Shown: positions 1-12,982 of the stretch, piece after piece
Numbering within the stretch: position 1 is the first letter of the stretch
How the letters are laid out: the number at the start of each line of letters is the position of its first letter
NCBI GenBank assembly: GCA_026745465.1
Contig: JACYXH010000017.1
Span: 2,458,954-2,522,953, forward strand
Reading direction: 5' to 3'
Length of the DNA stretch: 64,000 nucleotides
Origin: Lota lota
Lineage: Eukaryota; Chordata; Actinopteri; Gadiformes; Lotidae
The notes under the pieces: generated by a model
What the model was told of the DNA's origin: nothing
The model's database searches: none
Seen by the model: only the letters and a program-made list of their open reading frames with translations
Position numbers and translations under genes: made by a program

Positions 1-2335
1 GTTCCTCCTCACGCAGCACAAAACACAAAGACGTCACAGTGGATTTCAGGTTGGTGATAAGATGTCCTTGTGCTCTTTTTGCAAACCTTGTGCCACTATC
101 TTTGGCACAGAGTTCTTGATTTGTATCTCAATGTACCTTCCTGGTTAAGTAAAGGTAATACAAATAAAATAATATACAGTAGATACTGGCCAAAATATAA
201 AGTTATAGAGAAGGAAATATACACATAGCCCGACCTGTGTTTGTCAGCCTACTTTATAATTGTTTTCCTGTCAAATGGTGTGACACTTGGACTTCTTTTA
301 AATAGATGACATGCTAAACTTGGAATTTAGTTTTGCGACATTACATTCTGTGTTTTACGATCCACACCACCAGGTCCAGACTGCTGCAATGGCTGGAATC
401 TCACTGTAGCTCTATTGTCGCAATGTGGTGGCTTTGCTATATGCCAAAAGGCCTCCACGATCCAGTCAATCATCATGGACCACTAAAAACAAAACACAAG
501 ACACATTGTTAAAGGTGTCATGCATACAGCCGCACAATGAAATGTTAAGAGACGAACGGACTGATTTGTAATCAGCGTTGACGGTCATGTATTTTCACTT
601 ATTCGCCATTTCACTGACTACCTGCGCAAATGTTCACCATCATAATCATAACACAATAATCCCAAGAACCACCTGGCAATTGAATAATTGTAGGTCTATA
701 TGTCACACACGCAACAAGTCAGGGCAGTCCCTCAATCAAATCTATTCTAATGCCTTCAGTATTTCTTAATAAAGTCTCTCATGAAAAGGTGAACCCGGTT
801 CTAATCTAAAAGCTGTAATTAAAGCATCCTAACTTCCACAGCCCCTCCCTGCTAATTTAGGGCCATACCATTGCCATTGCATTAAACCATTAATAATCCT
901 GCTCGTATTCACAGCTATCTCACGACAGAGACAATTTGTCACAGTTTAAAACCATTAATCGGCAATATTATTAGTACTGAATATAAATATACATAAATAC
1001 AAATATAATTTGTATTTATTCAAATTATAAAACACACTACATACGTCAGATAAAAGAAAAGAACACTCATATTTGTGTTTTATTCATTTCGTATTATTAT
1101 TCCAAACAATGAATACAGTTTTCTACATGAGGATCCCTATATTACGTTTGTTATTTAGTATTATGTGATACCAAGAAGCCGTTGCGTGTATTTCCAAACA
1201 GGTTAAACTGGTCCGGCATTGTTAAGGAAGAGGTTGGAGTATACACCCTCATCTCAGTTGCCGTTCTGTCATTCAAAACACCTCTGTTGTTTTCACAAAC
1301 TTTATTCTTTGCAGAACACTGGAGGTAACACTAACATACTGCTACCAGTAGTCTTTGTATTGTTACCCTGAATTGGCTGATTTGTAAGGGTCTATGAAAT
1401 TGCAACCATCAGTAGAAACAGGTAAGAAACATTTAGATGGAGATGATTGAGAAGTAATTGATCAATATTTAAATTTAGAGACATTTTGAGAGATAGTTTG
1501 TGAGTTTTTTTAACGCGTGGAATTAAGAATGCAGCTGGTGTTAAATAGGAAGACAAATCAATACATAAATACATCTCTAGTTTGTTTTGTAATTAGTTGG
1601 GTTTTCTCTAGTAAAACCCTCAGGCTATTATTTTCCATGTGGTTATTTTAGCAGAAAGAAAGATTTTGGGCATGACTTCAGGTGAAGGGTCCAAAGTCCT
1701 TGGCAATGGATTTTGTTGGCATAAGAACATGATTGTTCAGTCAATCAAAGAACATTCATGGTGACATTCATTCTAATTCTTTCAGAACAAACCTCAGGAA
1801 CAATTTGTTGGACTAGCAACTGAGTTTTTACATAAGTCTTAATATAAATAATAAATAGAATGCAAATCAGTCAAAAGTAATTTGGAAATGTGCAACATTG
1901 ACTGATATAACAAAATTGCATACCAACTTTGTAAACATCGGCGTGGTGTGAGTTCAGGTTGTGTTCAGCATTCAGCATTGAAGTTTTGGACTGTATCAAA
2001 TCTAAATTGTGTGTATATATTTATACATATATTTATACTTATTTTGTTTGTTCTGTTTAACCTGCAATAGAGAACGTGACGTGCACCTACATTACCAAGA
2101 CAAATTCCTTGTATGTTTAAAAAACATACTTGGCAATAAAGCTTTTCTGATTCTGATTCTGATGCTGATCATGTGTCTTCAGTCGAACAGGACTATATCT
2201 ATCAAACGAAGAAAAGAAACGTCAAAACTTAGGAAAAAAAAGAGTTATGAGCTCATTGATCGTTTTTAAACATATTGTCTTTGCAAACGACCTTATGCTT
2301 ATTGCAAATAGTGTTTGTGTGATCCGTGTTCTCAG
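1..2335. other. Upstream region of the ARID5-like gene, no coding exon recognised
   Basis: AT-rich sequence without a convincing coding exon on either strand. A strong acceptor (ttctcag) ends at 2335, so the first coding exon of the downstream gene has a 5' untranslated part. At least one non-coding exon, and the promoter, probably lie in this stretch or beyond the window edge. The only recognisable structure is a retroposon-type 3' tail at about 2070-2172. Confidence 0.5.
2070..2172 (+). repeat. Non-LTR retroposon 3' tail
   Basis: The stretch holds a short hairpin-like segment (tgtatgtttaaaaaacatac), then ggcaataaagc, then several copies of ctgatt. This arrangement of a conserved end, AATAAA and a short tandem tail is the usual 3' end of a common fish LINE or SINE family. 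The exact family is not named. Confidence 0.5.
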
Positions 2336-2344
2336 CCCTACATC

Positions 2345-5093
2345 ATGGCCAACGGAGGCGTCCAGGAGACGATCATGAGGAAGGAGCAGAAGGAACCAGA
2401 TGAGATGTCAGAGGAAGCTTTCCTTAAAGATCTCTATCTGTACATGAAGAAGAGGGACACGCCCATTGATAGAGTCCCACACTTGGGCTTCAAACAAAGT
2501 AAGTATTGAGAAGCCAACAGCTGTGTTAAGCAAATGTTTGCACCATGTGTATTTTTGGAACATTACTACAAGAAGTGCCCGTGTGAGAGAAGCCTTTGGA
2601 CATTATTCATTATTGTCCACGGTGGCCCTTTATTGTGTATGTATAAACAACTAGCAATTACTTACTTATTTTTCCTCTGTTTTCCTTGTTTCTTGTTAGT
2701 TGATTTGTTTGTGATGTACAAGACAGTCAAGGATTTGGGGGGCTACCACCAGGTAAACATGGGCAAATTTGACTTATACTTGACCTCAATAAGTCACCAA
2801 CATGCTTATGGACACAACAAACCAAACATGCTCAGTTATCATTCAATACGCCTTTTTTGTTGTTCAGTTAATATTGTACCGTTTCCCCTCTTCCAGGTCA
2901 CCACCCACCAGCTGTGGAAACAGGTTTACAACACGTTGGGTGGCAACCCCCGAAGTACCAGCGCTGCAACTTGTACCCGCAGACACTACGAAAAGTCGGT
3001 TGAAATTACAATCATTCATCTTTACGCTTTTGCTTGTTGTTTTTAGTATCCCGGTTTTGCTGCTGCTGCTGAACTAGATCATCGCCTGAAGTAACCTGAC
3101 GAGGGTGATTTATGTTTATATTCTCGTGTTCCCACACAGACTCCTACTGCCCTTCGAATATTACCTGAAAGGGGGACAGCTGAGGGCCGTCTTGCCCGCT
3201 CAGAAACGCCCGCCCGGTGACAGTCTGCAGGAGGAAGGTGGTGTCCAGAGGCCATTGAAACGCAGGCTGTTACCCATCACCCTTCACCACCAGGTCCGCT
3301 ACACTCGTTTCAACCAAGAGGAACCAATTGAAACCATGTAGACATAAATGATATTAAATGATTCTATGTTGATGGATATATATATTTATATATATATAGC
3401 AGTTCATATTACACACGTTTCCAAATTGCCACATTTCAGCTCATTGAAGTTACACAGAGCTATCCATTCTCGAAAGCAAACCTGGAAAGATTTCCATAGG
3501 GTTCTTCAGTTCTTCCAGTGTGGCCAATAGAATAACACCTGCCCTTCCCCTTTGCTGCTCTTCCAGGCCCCGGGAAGCATCGCAGACTCCCACCTGAGGG
3601 TGATTTCCCTGCCCGTGCACTACCCTCACTACTACCACCCCAGCTACCCAGTCTTGTCCCCCTATGTTCCCATGCCTCCATCGCTGCAGGGCCCACCCCC
3701 TGGTCCTCCCCCGGTGGTCCCCTGTGCCCCAACACCACCACCGCCACCGCCACCACCTCCACCACTTCCAGTATCCCCGCCGCCACCAGCAGTGCCTCAG
3801 CCTCAGGTCTGCTACCTCCCTGCCTCTCGCCAGAGGCCCATCGAGACCACCATGAAGCCGCCCCTGGAGCACCTGCGCTACCTGGCCGAACAGTACAAGT
3901 CCTCGACGGGTCTGATGGAGCCGCTCAACCTCAGCGTCCGGGCGCCCCGGGAGGTGGCCCGCGAGAGCCTCTCCTCGTCCTTCGCGCCGCCCTCCGCCAA
4001 CAAGAACCCCAAGTTCTTGAACAAGCCCTCCCCTCTCTACCCTGCGCGCCAGGAGAGGGACCAGGGCTCGCCTCCATGTGTCAAACAAGACCCAGGCGAC
4101 GCCCTGTTTCTAGGCAGCCCGCCTCCGTACCCCCTCGGCGCCAGAGAGGACACGGTCCTGAACTTGAAGACCGTCCCCGGGACCCGCGCGTCCGGAAGCC
4201 CCCCTGCATCGCCGGCCCGTCCCCAGAGGACCCCCCCGGGGGTCTGGGCACCAAGGGGTTCTCCGAAGGCGGACGGCAGTCCGAGTCTTGCCTGGGACGA
4301 GCGAGAGGAGAGCGAGCAGAGCCTTAGGCGAGAGGTGTTGGACCTCGGCGCCCGACTGCCCTTCCTGAAGAGGGAGCACGCAGAAGGCGGCAAAAGGGAG
4401 ATACAGATCCCGCTGTCAGTGCTGCACGGCTGGATCAAGCTGATCTCCTCATCCTCCTCTCCAGCCAGCAAACTGTTCCCTGGCGGCAGAGACGCCACCA
4501 CCACCACCACCACCGCCGCCATGTGCATGGACCCGGGAGACTCTCCCTTCGACCTGAGGACCCGTCGAGATCACCCCAGCGACATGGAACCCCGGGAGGG
4601 GTCCCCCAGGCAGAAGGACCCCACACCCAACCGCGTGCCGACCGGCCTCATGGGCCACCACGACCCTTACCAACCCATCCCAGGCTACCTCCAGCACCTG
4701 CCGTTGTCCAGCGCCGTCCTCAAGGACGTCTATGGCACGATGACGCCGGGGTTGGACCACCCTTGGAACTTCCACCGAACCCCGGAGCCCTTCAATAGAG
4801 ACCCCAATGGACAGGGTCCATTGGGGTCTCTATTGGGTCCACAGGGTCCATTGGGGCTGCGGGGGAGCTTGAGCCCCCCCGCAGCTAGACAGGACTTCCA
4901 GGGTTCCTCCCGGAGAGCGGCCCAGGCTAGCGTGGACGGGTTCTCGGGTTCTCCCGGAGAGGAGGACGTCACGGGGAAAGGGATGACGATTAGCAACCCT
5001 TCCCCCTCCTCCTCCTCCTCCTCCCCCCCCCTGCTTCAGCTCACCATTGAAGAGATCATGAAGCTGAAGAGGATCATATCCCGTTCACTATAA
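2345..5093 (+). CDS. arid6: ARID domain protein of the ARID5 type, probably Arid6 (five coding exons, 661 aa)
   Basis: Coding exons: 2345-2498, 2700-2752, 2897-2994, 3140-3293, 3567-5093. They join in phase to 661 codons plus TAA. The ATG at 2345 is the first in the exon that starts after the acceptor at 2335. Residues about 20-115 form a complete ARID, a helix-turn-helix that binds AT-rich DNA; RDTPIDRVPHLGFKQ, LGGYHQ and GGNPRSTSAATCTRRHYEK are typical of the ARID5 subgroup. The large last exon is disordered: polyproline at about 208-228, PLNLSV at 272-277 (close to the CtBP-binding PxDLS motif), IQIPLSVLHGWIKLI at 432-446 and LTIEEIMKLKRIIS at the C-terminus. A nuclear transcription regulator is inferred. 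The exon 3 donor (AA|GTCGGT) is weak but needed for frame. The choice of arid6 over an arid5b duplicate rests on recall of the zebrafish family and is the uncertain part. Confidence 0.85.
4793..4835 (+). repeat. Perfect 20-bp inverted repeat inside the arid6 last exon
   Basis: Left arm 4793-4812 and right arm 4816-4835 are exact reverse complements, separated by the 3-base loop agg. The hairpin lies in coding sequence and encodes part of a glycine, proline and leucine-rich stretch. The right-arm motif ggtccattgggg is repeated once more just downstream, at about 4844-4855. Confidence 0.9.
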
Positions 5094-5633
5094 TGACACG
5101 TTTTCGCCAAATCACACAATATTAGTTAAAGGTGCTGTAGGTCAAATTGAAGAGCTAGTTTTTGAGTGTCATTTGTTAGAAATAGCCTAGCCATCTGTCA
5201 ATTAGAGAATGAAATGTGTTGTGAGAATATCTGTTTCGAGTTGACTTTGCCTGCCTTTGTATGAGCCAGTTGAGATTTTAGACCGCTCCCCGCTACATCT
5301 CTTCAGTCTTTTGGGGATTGTCTTTTGAAACAACTGCTCTTTGTGGCCAAGTGGTAGCATGTATTCAAGTCTCAAGAAACGTTTGTAAGGCACTTCTTTT
5401 TTTCCATGTACAGTTAGGCTTTTTAATTTATACTGCAACAAAATGTGTTTAATGCTCAGGAAAAAAACATAAATACTGTGTTGTTAGTGATTTAAATGGA
5501 CGAATTATGTATTTACACGAAACAACATACGTGAAATAAGCCTATATTATTTAAAAGTACAATTTAGGAAAACTACATATGGTAAAGGAAATGGAGAAGA
5601 ATAATTAAAGATAGGATGGCTACCACTTCCCAG

Positions 5634-5668
<35 letters not shown>

Positions 5669-6115
5669 AAATATTCCTTGTGCACAATATCCATGCTATA
5701 GGCCTATGCATTATAATTTTCATTGATGTACTTCAACACATTCCATAATAATGTACCAAGTCAGGTAACCTGAATGATTGAGCCTACAGAATATAAATGT
5801 ATATCTATATAATGTAAATAGTCATATGAACAATGGAATATACATTGCCCATAAATGCGTGTGTGTAACGATATGCTTTTACATTGTGCTCTTGTTTTAT
5901 TTGAACAGTTGAACAAATGCTTATTTATTTTCATTTATCTTATATTATATTTGTATATGTATTTCTACATTCAAAACATGGTGATACAGCATTATTCTTG
6001 CGTTGATAATTTTGTATATTGTATATTGTAACGTTGTAACCTTCATTTTAGCAACTGCACTCGTTAATGCCTTAACATGTTAAGAATAAAAATGTCTGAA
6101 TGCTGTACCCTTCTT
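5094..6115 (+). other. 3' untranslated region of the ARID5-like gene
   Basis: AT-rich sequence follows the stop codon. It holds a truncated copy of a dispersed element at about 5127-5300 and a (GT)15 array at 5637-5666. The best poly(A) signal is AATAAA at 6085-6090, with ATTAAA just beyond at about 6121. A UTR of roughly 1 kb is inferred; no transcript evidence is available. Confidence 0.55.
5127..5300 (+). repeat. Dispersed 'ggtgctgtaggt' element, 5' part
   Basis: This copy starts with aaaggtgctgtaggt and shares gagtgtcatttgttagaaat and tagccatctgtc with the copy at 26888. It is truncated after about 170 bp and sits in the arid6 3' UTR. Related starts occur at 7623, 26888, 35352 and, reversed, at 59613; a related 3' part occurs at about 62640. 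Confidence 0.75.
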
Positions 6116-6357
6116 GTGATATTAAATTAACTCAAGTCTTAAACACTTGAAAAGTAACTACACCCGAAATATAAACATATAACAGTATAACACAAAACTC
6201 TCCTGTAGACTATTAATTTACTATAGCAGGTTTATCTATCACATTTCTGGTAACCTAAGATTTGCCAACACTGCCAAATTGCTGGTCGGAACAGCACACT
6301 TAACTTAAAAAAACAGTTAAACAGCCACAAAGACATTACTAATTATTTATAGTGTTC

Positions 6358-6363
6358 TTTATT
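6358..6363 (-). terminator. Candidate poly(A) signal for rtkn2
   Basis: AATAAA on the minus strand, the first such signal downstream of the candidate 3' exons of rtkn2. It lies about 250 bp from the arid6 poly(A) signal on the other strand, which fits a convergent gene pair with close or touching 3' ends. Confidence 0.3.
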
Positions 6364-6794
6364 TTTACAGTCAGAATGACATAGCTATCATTGATAGAAA
6401 TATATATATACACACAACAAAACAAAAGTGATATAAATGGTTCAACAATCCTAAGAAACACAAACAAGTCTAGACAATATCTGAAGAGAAATGCGACACA
6501 CAATTGGGTTTGTGAATTCCCGCCTGGCGACACACCCTCAATTAGTAGCAACATCTCATGCATGGTTTCCTGTCTGGAACTCGTCCCAGCTATGGCAACG
6601 TGCTATTATCTTAAATCATTTACACTTCCTTAATCCGTCCACATTATTATGTTAATCCCCAGCTGTGTTACTAATAGAAACAATGATTTTAATGTTTTCC
6701 AGTATGACAAGCCATTTCAAAAAGTATGATTAAAAGTGAATCCAATCATAGGGAGAGATCTTAAAAGGAGATGGTTAAAAGGAGAGAAAGAACT

Positions 6795-6913
6795 AGTTCT
6801 ACCTGGGGTGCGAAGCAGTGTTTTTGCAGTGATTTTGGTCCCTAAACATGGCGGAGGGGGTAGCTGTGCAAGGAGAGCTCCACCACAGGGCATGGTCCTC
6901 ACTCTCCAAGGTC
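6795..6913 (-). other. Candidate 3' exon of rtkn2 (uncertain)
   Basis: The minus strand shows a strong acceptor (cccctttgcag) before 6913 and a donor CAG|GTAGAA at the low end. In the frame that would continue from the candidate exon at 8957-9041, a stop follows the first acceptor. An internal AG about 12 nt further (ttggag) removes it and gives an open reading rich in proline and leucine (AQLPPPPCLGTKITAKTLL). This resembles the proline-rich segment after the PH domain of RTKN2 only loosely. Confidence 0.3.
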
Positions 6914-8435
6914 AACTGCAAAGGGGAAAACGGGTTTTTAACATCAACAATAAACAATAGCCATAATAGTCTGCGTGTGCCCTGCAATGGATGACGTTTG
7001 CGGGTATCTGTTAATTTAACAGACAACAAAAGAAACCCGGTTTGGTCACATACATAAAATGTCTGGCCTACCCAACGATTCAATGGAGTCCTCTATAAAT
7101 GTGGCCCCTGCAATAATAGTAATTTGAAGGTGATGACGTCGGTCTCTGAAGCCCAATAATGTTTTGTAGTTGTTAGTTGTTGTCTAGGAGGATATCTTGT
7201 CTTGAGATCGCACACTTCTTACAACAAAAGACATGTGAGCCAGGATGTCATAAAATCACACAAAATACAACCTTGCACGCAGAATGTTTAGCTTGAAGGT
7301 ACAAGCTAATGTTCACTTCAATGTCACAACATCAAAGTGGTATCGGAACACACCACAACTGTACATAGTAGTGAAGTGTTATAGGAGTAATACTCAATGA
7401 ACTATTACTAGTAGATCTAGTTACACGATTTTATGTAGTTGCTGCCTTTTTCACTTTATGATGGGGGATTATATTTACTGGACGTGTGCCAACCTAAAGA
7501 TGTCTTTCAGACTTGTATCTGTAGATTAATCACGCTGTATTAGATCTGGGTTGGGTTGATTTGCTATGCAAGGCAGAATGGTAACCAGGAATTTGACAGA
7601 GAAAATGTAAAGGGCCATGTATAGTTAAAGGGGCTGTAGGTAAGGTTAAAGAGGTTATTGCATATATTATTAAGCTTTCTGATTGGGCAGGGGAGATTCC
7701 TCATGAGCCATCCACAGCTACTATGCGTGCATGTCTCATATGATGTTTAAAGTGCCAGTGTACACAAGATTTCGATTTTTCATTTTTGTGCTCGAATGTT
7801 TTCTGTCATCTTTTTTCATTTAATGAACATTTTGTCACAACATTTTGTCACATAATAATAGCGTAATTTAGAAAAACCAGGTCTAAAATCCTATGTTTTT
7901 TGCCAGCCTCCTCCAACCAGTTTGAGAAGGTTTTGCTCTGTTAACTCGCGACTCCAAGAGTGATCCATACTGCCACAGAGTGTGTGGATGTGAGGAACTC
8001 CATCTGGGCAGTGGCCAATGTTGTTGGCTGCGTCCGAGAGAGGGTTACGCTTCGCGGACACTCATTGCAAAATGAATTGAAACAGTTCACCTGAACTTTG
8101 AAATAATGCCTCAGCCTCTGGAGTCATAAGTGGCATATTCTGTCTGCAAATAAACACAGCCACATGCTAATAAACAGTTTGTTTAATAAACACGTACATG
8201 CCGAACATGTTCTCCCAAACATGTGATGTATGTTTCTGGATCTTTATTCTTCAGAGACATACATGAATATATCCACATGCCACATAACACTGCGAGTGTT
8301 TGGTGAGAAAGGTGTGAACAGGATTAGGTTCTCTGTGTAGAGTACACAGGCCTTCACAGCATTACAGACCTTTATTGTTCCATTCTATAGCTGAGAGATT
8401 TTTCTCACACTAACCCTAAGCGGGAATGACATAAA

Positions 8436-8473
<38 letters not shown>

Positions 8474-11400
8474 TATGGGTGTGTGTGTGTGTGTTCACTG
8501 CAATGCAAACTGTGAAATGTTTACTGAAAACTAACAAATAAGAGTGAACAATACTGCTACAAGTGATGCTAGTTTCCACAGTATTGGCAGAGGAGTGGGA
8601 TTATTGATTTATTCTTGATGATTAATTATTACATTGATTCATTCTGCAGGGTACATGCATTGGCCTGATTTTATACATACTCTAAATTGGTGTTTTAATA
8701 AATATTTAGATGATGTTATATGTTAGCAGGTTATTTTATATCAACTTAATGAAGTTGTGTTGTCTGATGATTTAATGTGGATTGGGCTATAACAATAACA
8801 AGATTGTGCAATAAATAAATGAACTAAATGTGCACATCAAAGTGCAGCTTTATAGTTACCCTCTGCATGACATAATGTGTTTGAGAGCACACTTCAAACC
8901 AGAAATGCTGCATAGTGCACCACCTCACAGTGGTTTGCACTTGTCCAACCACTCACCTCTCTTGATAGTAAGACACCAGAAGTTCAGTCATCTCAGCAGA
9001 CAAATCCTGGACCACATGACCCTCCCCAGCAGAAGGTGTTACTAAAACAGAGGTGACAGGGGATAAGCAAGGACAAAACGGTGACTATTTGAAGGACATC
9101 CAACCAGATTAAATAATATGGAACCATTCTCAACGTCCACAAACTATGGCCGCATTCTTATCTTGTTGGCTCACGTGTTTTGTGTTTTGCGACACACATG
9201 TCCTCGTATTTAATTAACGGGAGGCAATCGTTCTCTATTCTCTCAGTTTGGGGTAACAAAACCCAACAATATTTTCTTTCTGCCCAACGCAGTATTAATA
9301 GAATACTTCACATTGTTTCTGTAACCATCACAAGGTGTGTACTCTGCAAGGAAGTGATACTTCAAATTGTATGGTTTGTTTCCCCCCCACGGCTGTCGTT
9401 TGCTCTTAAGCAGGTTGGTTGACATCCATTCTAGGCTTCACTCCAATTTCCGTCAGAAAGTGACAAAGAGATCTGTATTGTCCATTCTTTACCCGAAACG
9501 CATAGCATACAGACTAAGTATTCTATGAGTTCCAGGGTCCGGCCAATCACAGGGTGCGGCGGTGACATAGGGGTGAGGGCGTGGGTGTGTGTCACATATA
9601 GCGATATATTGTTGTGTCTCTTTCTTCTGACAAATGTACTTGTTGTTAGTCGCTTTGGATAAAAGTGTCTGCTAAATGCCCTAAACGCATATCGTACCCA
9701 TTTCATGATATAAGGACCCCTGCCGTGCTGCGACGGTTTTCCGAGACGCCGGCTCTTCAATCTTCATGAGGTTGTTGCAACATCGCTGCCAACACCCTGT
9801 GGTGAAAGAAGAGTATAGAGAACAGCACCTTGTCATTCACGTGAGTGACGATCATAACATAAATAGCAATGAAGGTAATACGCCTTCAAAAAGTATTCTC
9901 AGCACGTGCACAGCAGTCTTATAAACATATAGTAAACCAGGCAATAAATCCCTTTAAACATGTGTTGTTTCAATGCAAAGACAATCATTACAAGTTGTTA
10001 CATGGGTGTGAAGTCAGCAGGTTTGTGTTAATTGCTGTTTTTCTTCCAATTAGCTTTAAGATGAGTCAATGGAGCATAACAAATATGATTCAGCTAGCAA
10101 CTACAAAATGTAAAGAATGTAATGTTAACAGCTAGATTCCAATTCTTGACAGCATAAAAACGTTCTATTTTTTATTTTAACAATAATTTGTATTATACCA
10201 ATCAACCAAACCTTGTTCATTAATCCCTTTTCGAGCAAAACCGCAATACAAAGTCTTAACAAGGGAAACAATACAAGCAATAAAAAGCGTTTGAAACTTT
10301 GAATCACAGAGATACAATGGTTACCATATTTACTTCAGGGAATATATCCCAGCACAGTACAGGGCAGGTTCCCTCTCCCATTAGAGTCCAGTGTGTTAAT
10401 GAAGTTTACTGCCGATTGCAATACATATAAACCTCCCCTGCAAACTGTCACACGCTCTATTGCAGGGATCATCAAATTAATTCAGCCAAGGCCAAATGTA
10501 CATGTACCAAATACTCTTTGGCCTAGAGTAGGGTGGTCTCACACAACACCCACCACGTCCATACACAATGGAATGAAAAAAAATCACACTAATGAACTGT
10601 CTTTTTCTTTCTTAATTTTATCAAATATAATTAATTTGACAATCTTCAATTAGACATTAATATTTAGATTATGTATTTTAAACTAGCAGCGACTAGTCCA
10701 AAACTCTGCTGCCCGCATCATTACCAGAACCCCCTCCATCAGTCATATAACACCTGTCCTGCGGCAACTTCATTGGCTCCCCATCAAATACCGCATCATT
10801 TACAAAATCTTACTCCTTACATTTAAAGCCATCAACAATCTTGCCCCTCAGTATCTCACTGAACTCCTCCATATCAAGACACCCACCCGTTCTCTCAGGT
10901 CCTCTTCCTCCATCCAGCTCATCCTCCCACCTGCTCGTCTGGTTACCATGGGGTTTAGAGCCTTCGGTCACTCAGCCCCCTACCTCTGGAACTCCCTGCC
11001 CCACTACATTCAACACTCCACGTCCATAACCACTTTCAAATCTCACCTAAAAACGTATCTTTTCAGAGAGGCTTACTCGCTTTAACTCTTTTTTCATTTG
11101 TGTAATGACCGTTCTTTTTTGCTTTGCCTGTTCATTTTATTAACAGTATTATGATGTTTTTTACTGTTTGTTGCTCTTGTTTGTTTAATGGATTGAGTGT
11201 TTTATTGTTGATTTTGTAAGGTGACCTTGAGTGTTTTGAAAGGCGCCTATAAATAAAATGCATTATTATTATTATTATTAAAGTTTAATTTGCATTATCA
11301 GTAGTTATGTTGATAAGTCATAACGCCGGTCAAGTTGAATGCAACCTTGTTTATGGCAATGCTTGTCTCATTATGCTTCTAGCTATGTCTCATTATGCTA

Positions 11401-12883
11401 GCTAGCCAAGTCTCAATATGCTTCTAGCTAGTTATGGCTCATGTCTCATTATGATTCTAGCTAGCTAGAAGTCTCAATATTTTCAAGGGCCCACATGAAG
11501 CAGAAAAAGGTTGCAGTGTCACGAGAATAAAACTAGTTGAGTAATTTGAATAACCCTATTTGCGTTTAAATGCATGGTTTGCCACACGGCACTTTTTATC
11601 TCCCCCCTTGTTGAAGACTTCTTCCCGCGGCTATGCATACTAGCCAAATAACAACTTAGCGATTAGCTAAGTTTGAACCAATCAACAAAACAAAACAACA
11701 AGAACAAACACCAACAACAAAAACAACAGTAACAAAAAAAGAAGCTCTTGGCGTGCCAAGAAATAAACAGGAAGTAGAACAGACCAGGGGACTGCCAGTA
11801 ACAAATTAACTTCACAACTGGTATCTCAGCTTGCAGCCACTAGAATGCAGATGAGCAGGTTTTTGGGAACACAGACATTTACCGCCCAGCTCTAATAATG
11901 CCAGTTCAGCCTACGTCAATTACTGATTACAGGTTTAGTTTATATGAGTAGGCTACTAAATGCACCGTTTTGATGGATTATATTGAATGTAATGGATTAC
12001 ATTCTTTCAGGGTCATCATGTACAGAAAAGAAAGGGGATGACAATGAGGGCGATGACAATTATGTATTGTTTTGTGGAACTATTATTTTACTGTCCTGAC
12101 TCAAGGCATGACCTGACTCACCTTTCCTATTACAATTATAAAATATGAAAATTACATATTATTTGGTATTTGAATTATGCAAGTGAAAAGTTGGACTCTT
12201 CAGTTTGAAATAATTTTCACATTTCAAATACTATAATATTCATACTTGAATATCTTAAAAGTGCCCACCCAGTGTGCTGATCCCTCCAATGCGGCCAGCC
12301 GATGATGACGTTGTTATTATCGTTCATGGAAAAACAAACTGCTGTCACTACCCACAGGAGAGAGACAGAGATACAAATTGACCATGGGCTTTTCTATCAA
12401 TCAAAGCTGTTTCAGATGAGAAACGCAACAGCAGTATGCAAGTGTCTTTGACAAAGACACAGACACTGACAGAGTGGTAAAATGTAGCCTAGAGGCAGCA
12501 CATCTGTCTGCTTCCTTCCAGCTCACAGAGCTGCTATTATATCACGGTGGCTTTCAAACCCGGTGCCTTGTTGACGAAAACGGTAAATAAACCTTGCCAT
12601 TGGATAGCTCGACCACATGTACAGTGGAATAAAAGCATTTATTTTGATAGATGAGCCATGTGTTACTTTGCAAAGCCTCGTTGGTAAAACGACACTAAAA
12701 CGATTAACTAAACAATCCACATGTCTATTTAAGTGAGAGCGAAGCGTAGTAATGTAGCTCCACTTGCGCTGAATGCATGCGCGCTCCCGCGCCCAGGGAC
12801 ACGCCATGGAAGCTAAGGGACACACTTCCTATCAGGGGTACGTACCTTGGCACGACACCTCTATTCAACAGCCCAAATTAAAA

Positions 12884-12982
<99 letters not shown>

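Noticed and set aside
4037-4528. Open frame of 163 codons on the minus strand
   Set aside because: Antisense shadow of the GC-rich last exon of the ARID gene, with no splice context or domain.
10841-11029. Short ORF within 10.8-11.0 kb as a gene
   Set aside because: It is a fragment of the decayed L2 reverse-transcriptase end.
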